Source: Phylloscopus collybita (lineage: Eukaryota > Chordata > Aves > Passeriformes > Phylloscopidae). From it: a DNA stretch of 64,000 bases. Both the position numbers and the translations under genes were made by a program. The stretch's first letter is position 1; each line of letters starts with the position of its first letter. The stretch is from NCBI GenBank assembly GCA_027886175.1, contig JAJNNQ010000040.1, positions 22,092,001-22,156,000 on the forward strand, given 5' to 3'. The notes under the pieces are model-generated. The model saw nothing but the letters and a program-made list of their open reading frames with translations. It did not search any database and was not told where the DNA came from. Of the stretch, positions 48,024-64,000 are shown one piece after another.

Positions 48024-64000
<15,977 letters not shown>

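Overview
This is vertebrate nuclear DNA, almost certainly from a bird and probably a passerine (songbird). Three things point that way. CR1 LINE fragments carry the avian-type 3' tail. A 764-bp solo LTR is of the ERVL-like type I recognise from passerine genomes. The two genes present, CITED2 and TXLNB, are also neighbours in the same relative orientation on human 6q24. No database search was possible; family assignments rest on recognition of protein and repeat sequence.

Layout. Positions 1-22.4 kb are the gene-poor flank upstream of CITED2. They hold only simple repeats, old retroelement remnants (an ancient CR1 at about 12.3-12.9 kb, a MIR-like fragment at 15.1 kb) and the solo LTR at 19.1-19.9 kb. 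A GC-rich island (about 22.45-24.95 kb) carries the CITED2 promoter, a non-coding first exon ending at 23681, a 635-bp intron and the intact 239-codon CITED2 reading frame (24324-25043). The 3' UTR follows, with two good polyadenylation signals (25917 and 26188). From 26.2 to 48.0 kb is intergenic: an orphan CpG island at about 28.37-28.89 kb, MIR-like fragments, two CR1 copies (minus at 38.5-39.1 kb, plus at 42.2-42.6 kb), an LTR-like fragment at 39.9 kb, and a candidate muscle-type promoter at 43.9-44.1 kb. From 48010 to the right edge lies the 5' half of TXLNB (beta-taxilin, also known as muscle-derived protein 77). I place five coding exons (48024-48426, 50356-50447, 54193-54363, 59930-60124, 61936-62055), together about 327 codons. 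The rest of the gene lies beyond the window.

How the genes relate. CITED2 is a nuclear, DNA-non-binding co-regulator that competes with HIF-1alpha for the TAZ1 domain of CBP/p300. TXLNB is a cytoplasmic coiled-coil syntaxin-binding protein of striated muscle. They are neighbours by synteny, not an operon or pathway, and the 22-kb interval between them probably holds regulatory DNA for one or both.

Most notable points: the first TXLNB intron inside the coding region can only be spliced in frame with a GC donor (GC-AG intron). CITED2 lacks the serine/glycine-rich junction known from placental mammals. The CITED2 leader has a nested upstream ORF. An unexplained CpG island and several exon-like or promoter-like segments deserve RNA-seq checks. 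I found no convincing wholly novel coding system; the long ORFs inside the GC-rich island are best explained by scarcity of stop codons.
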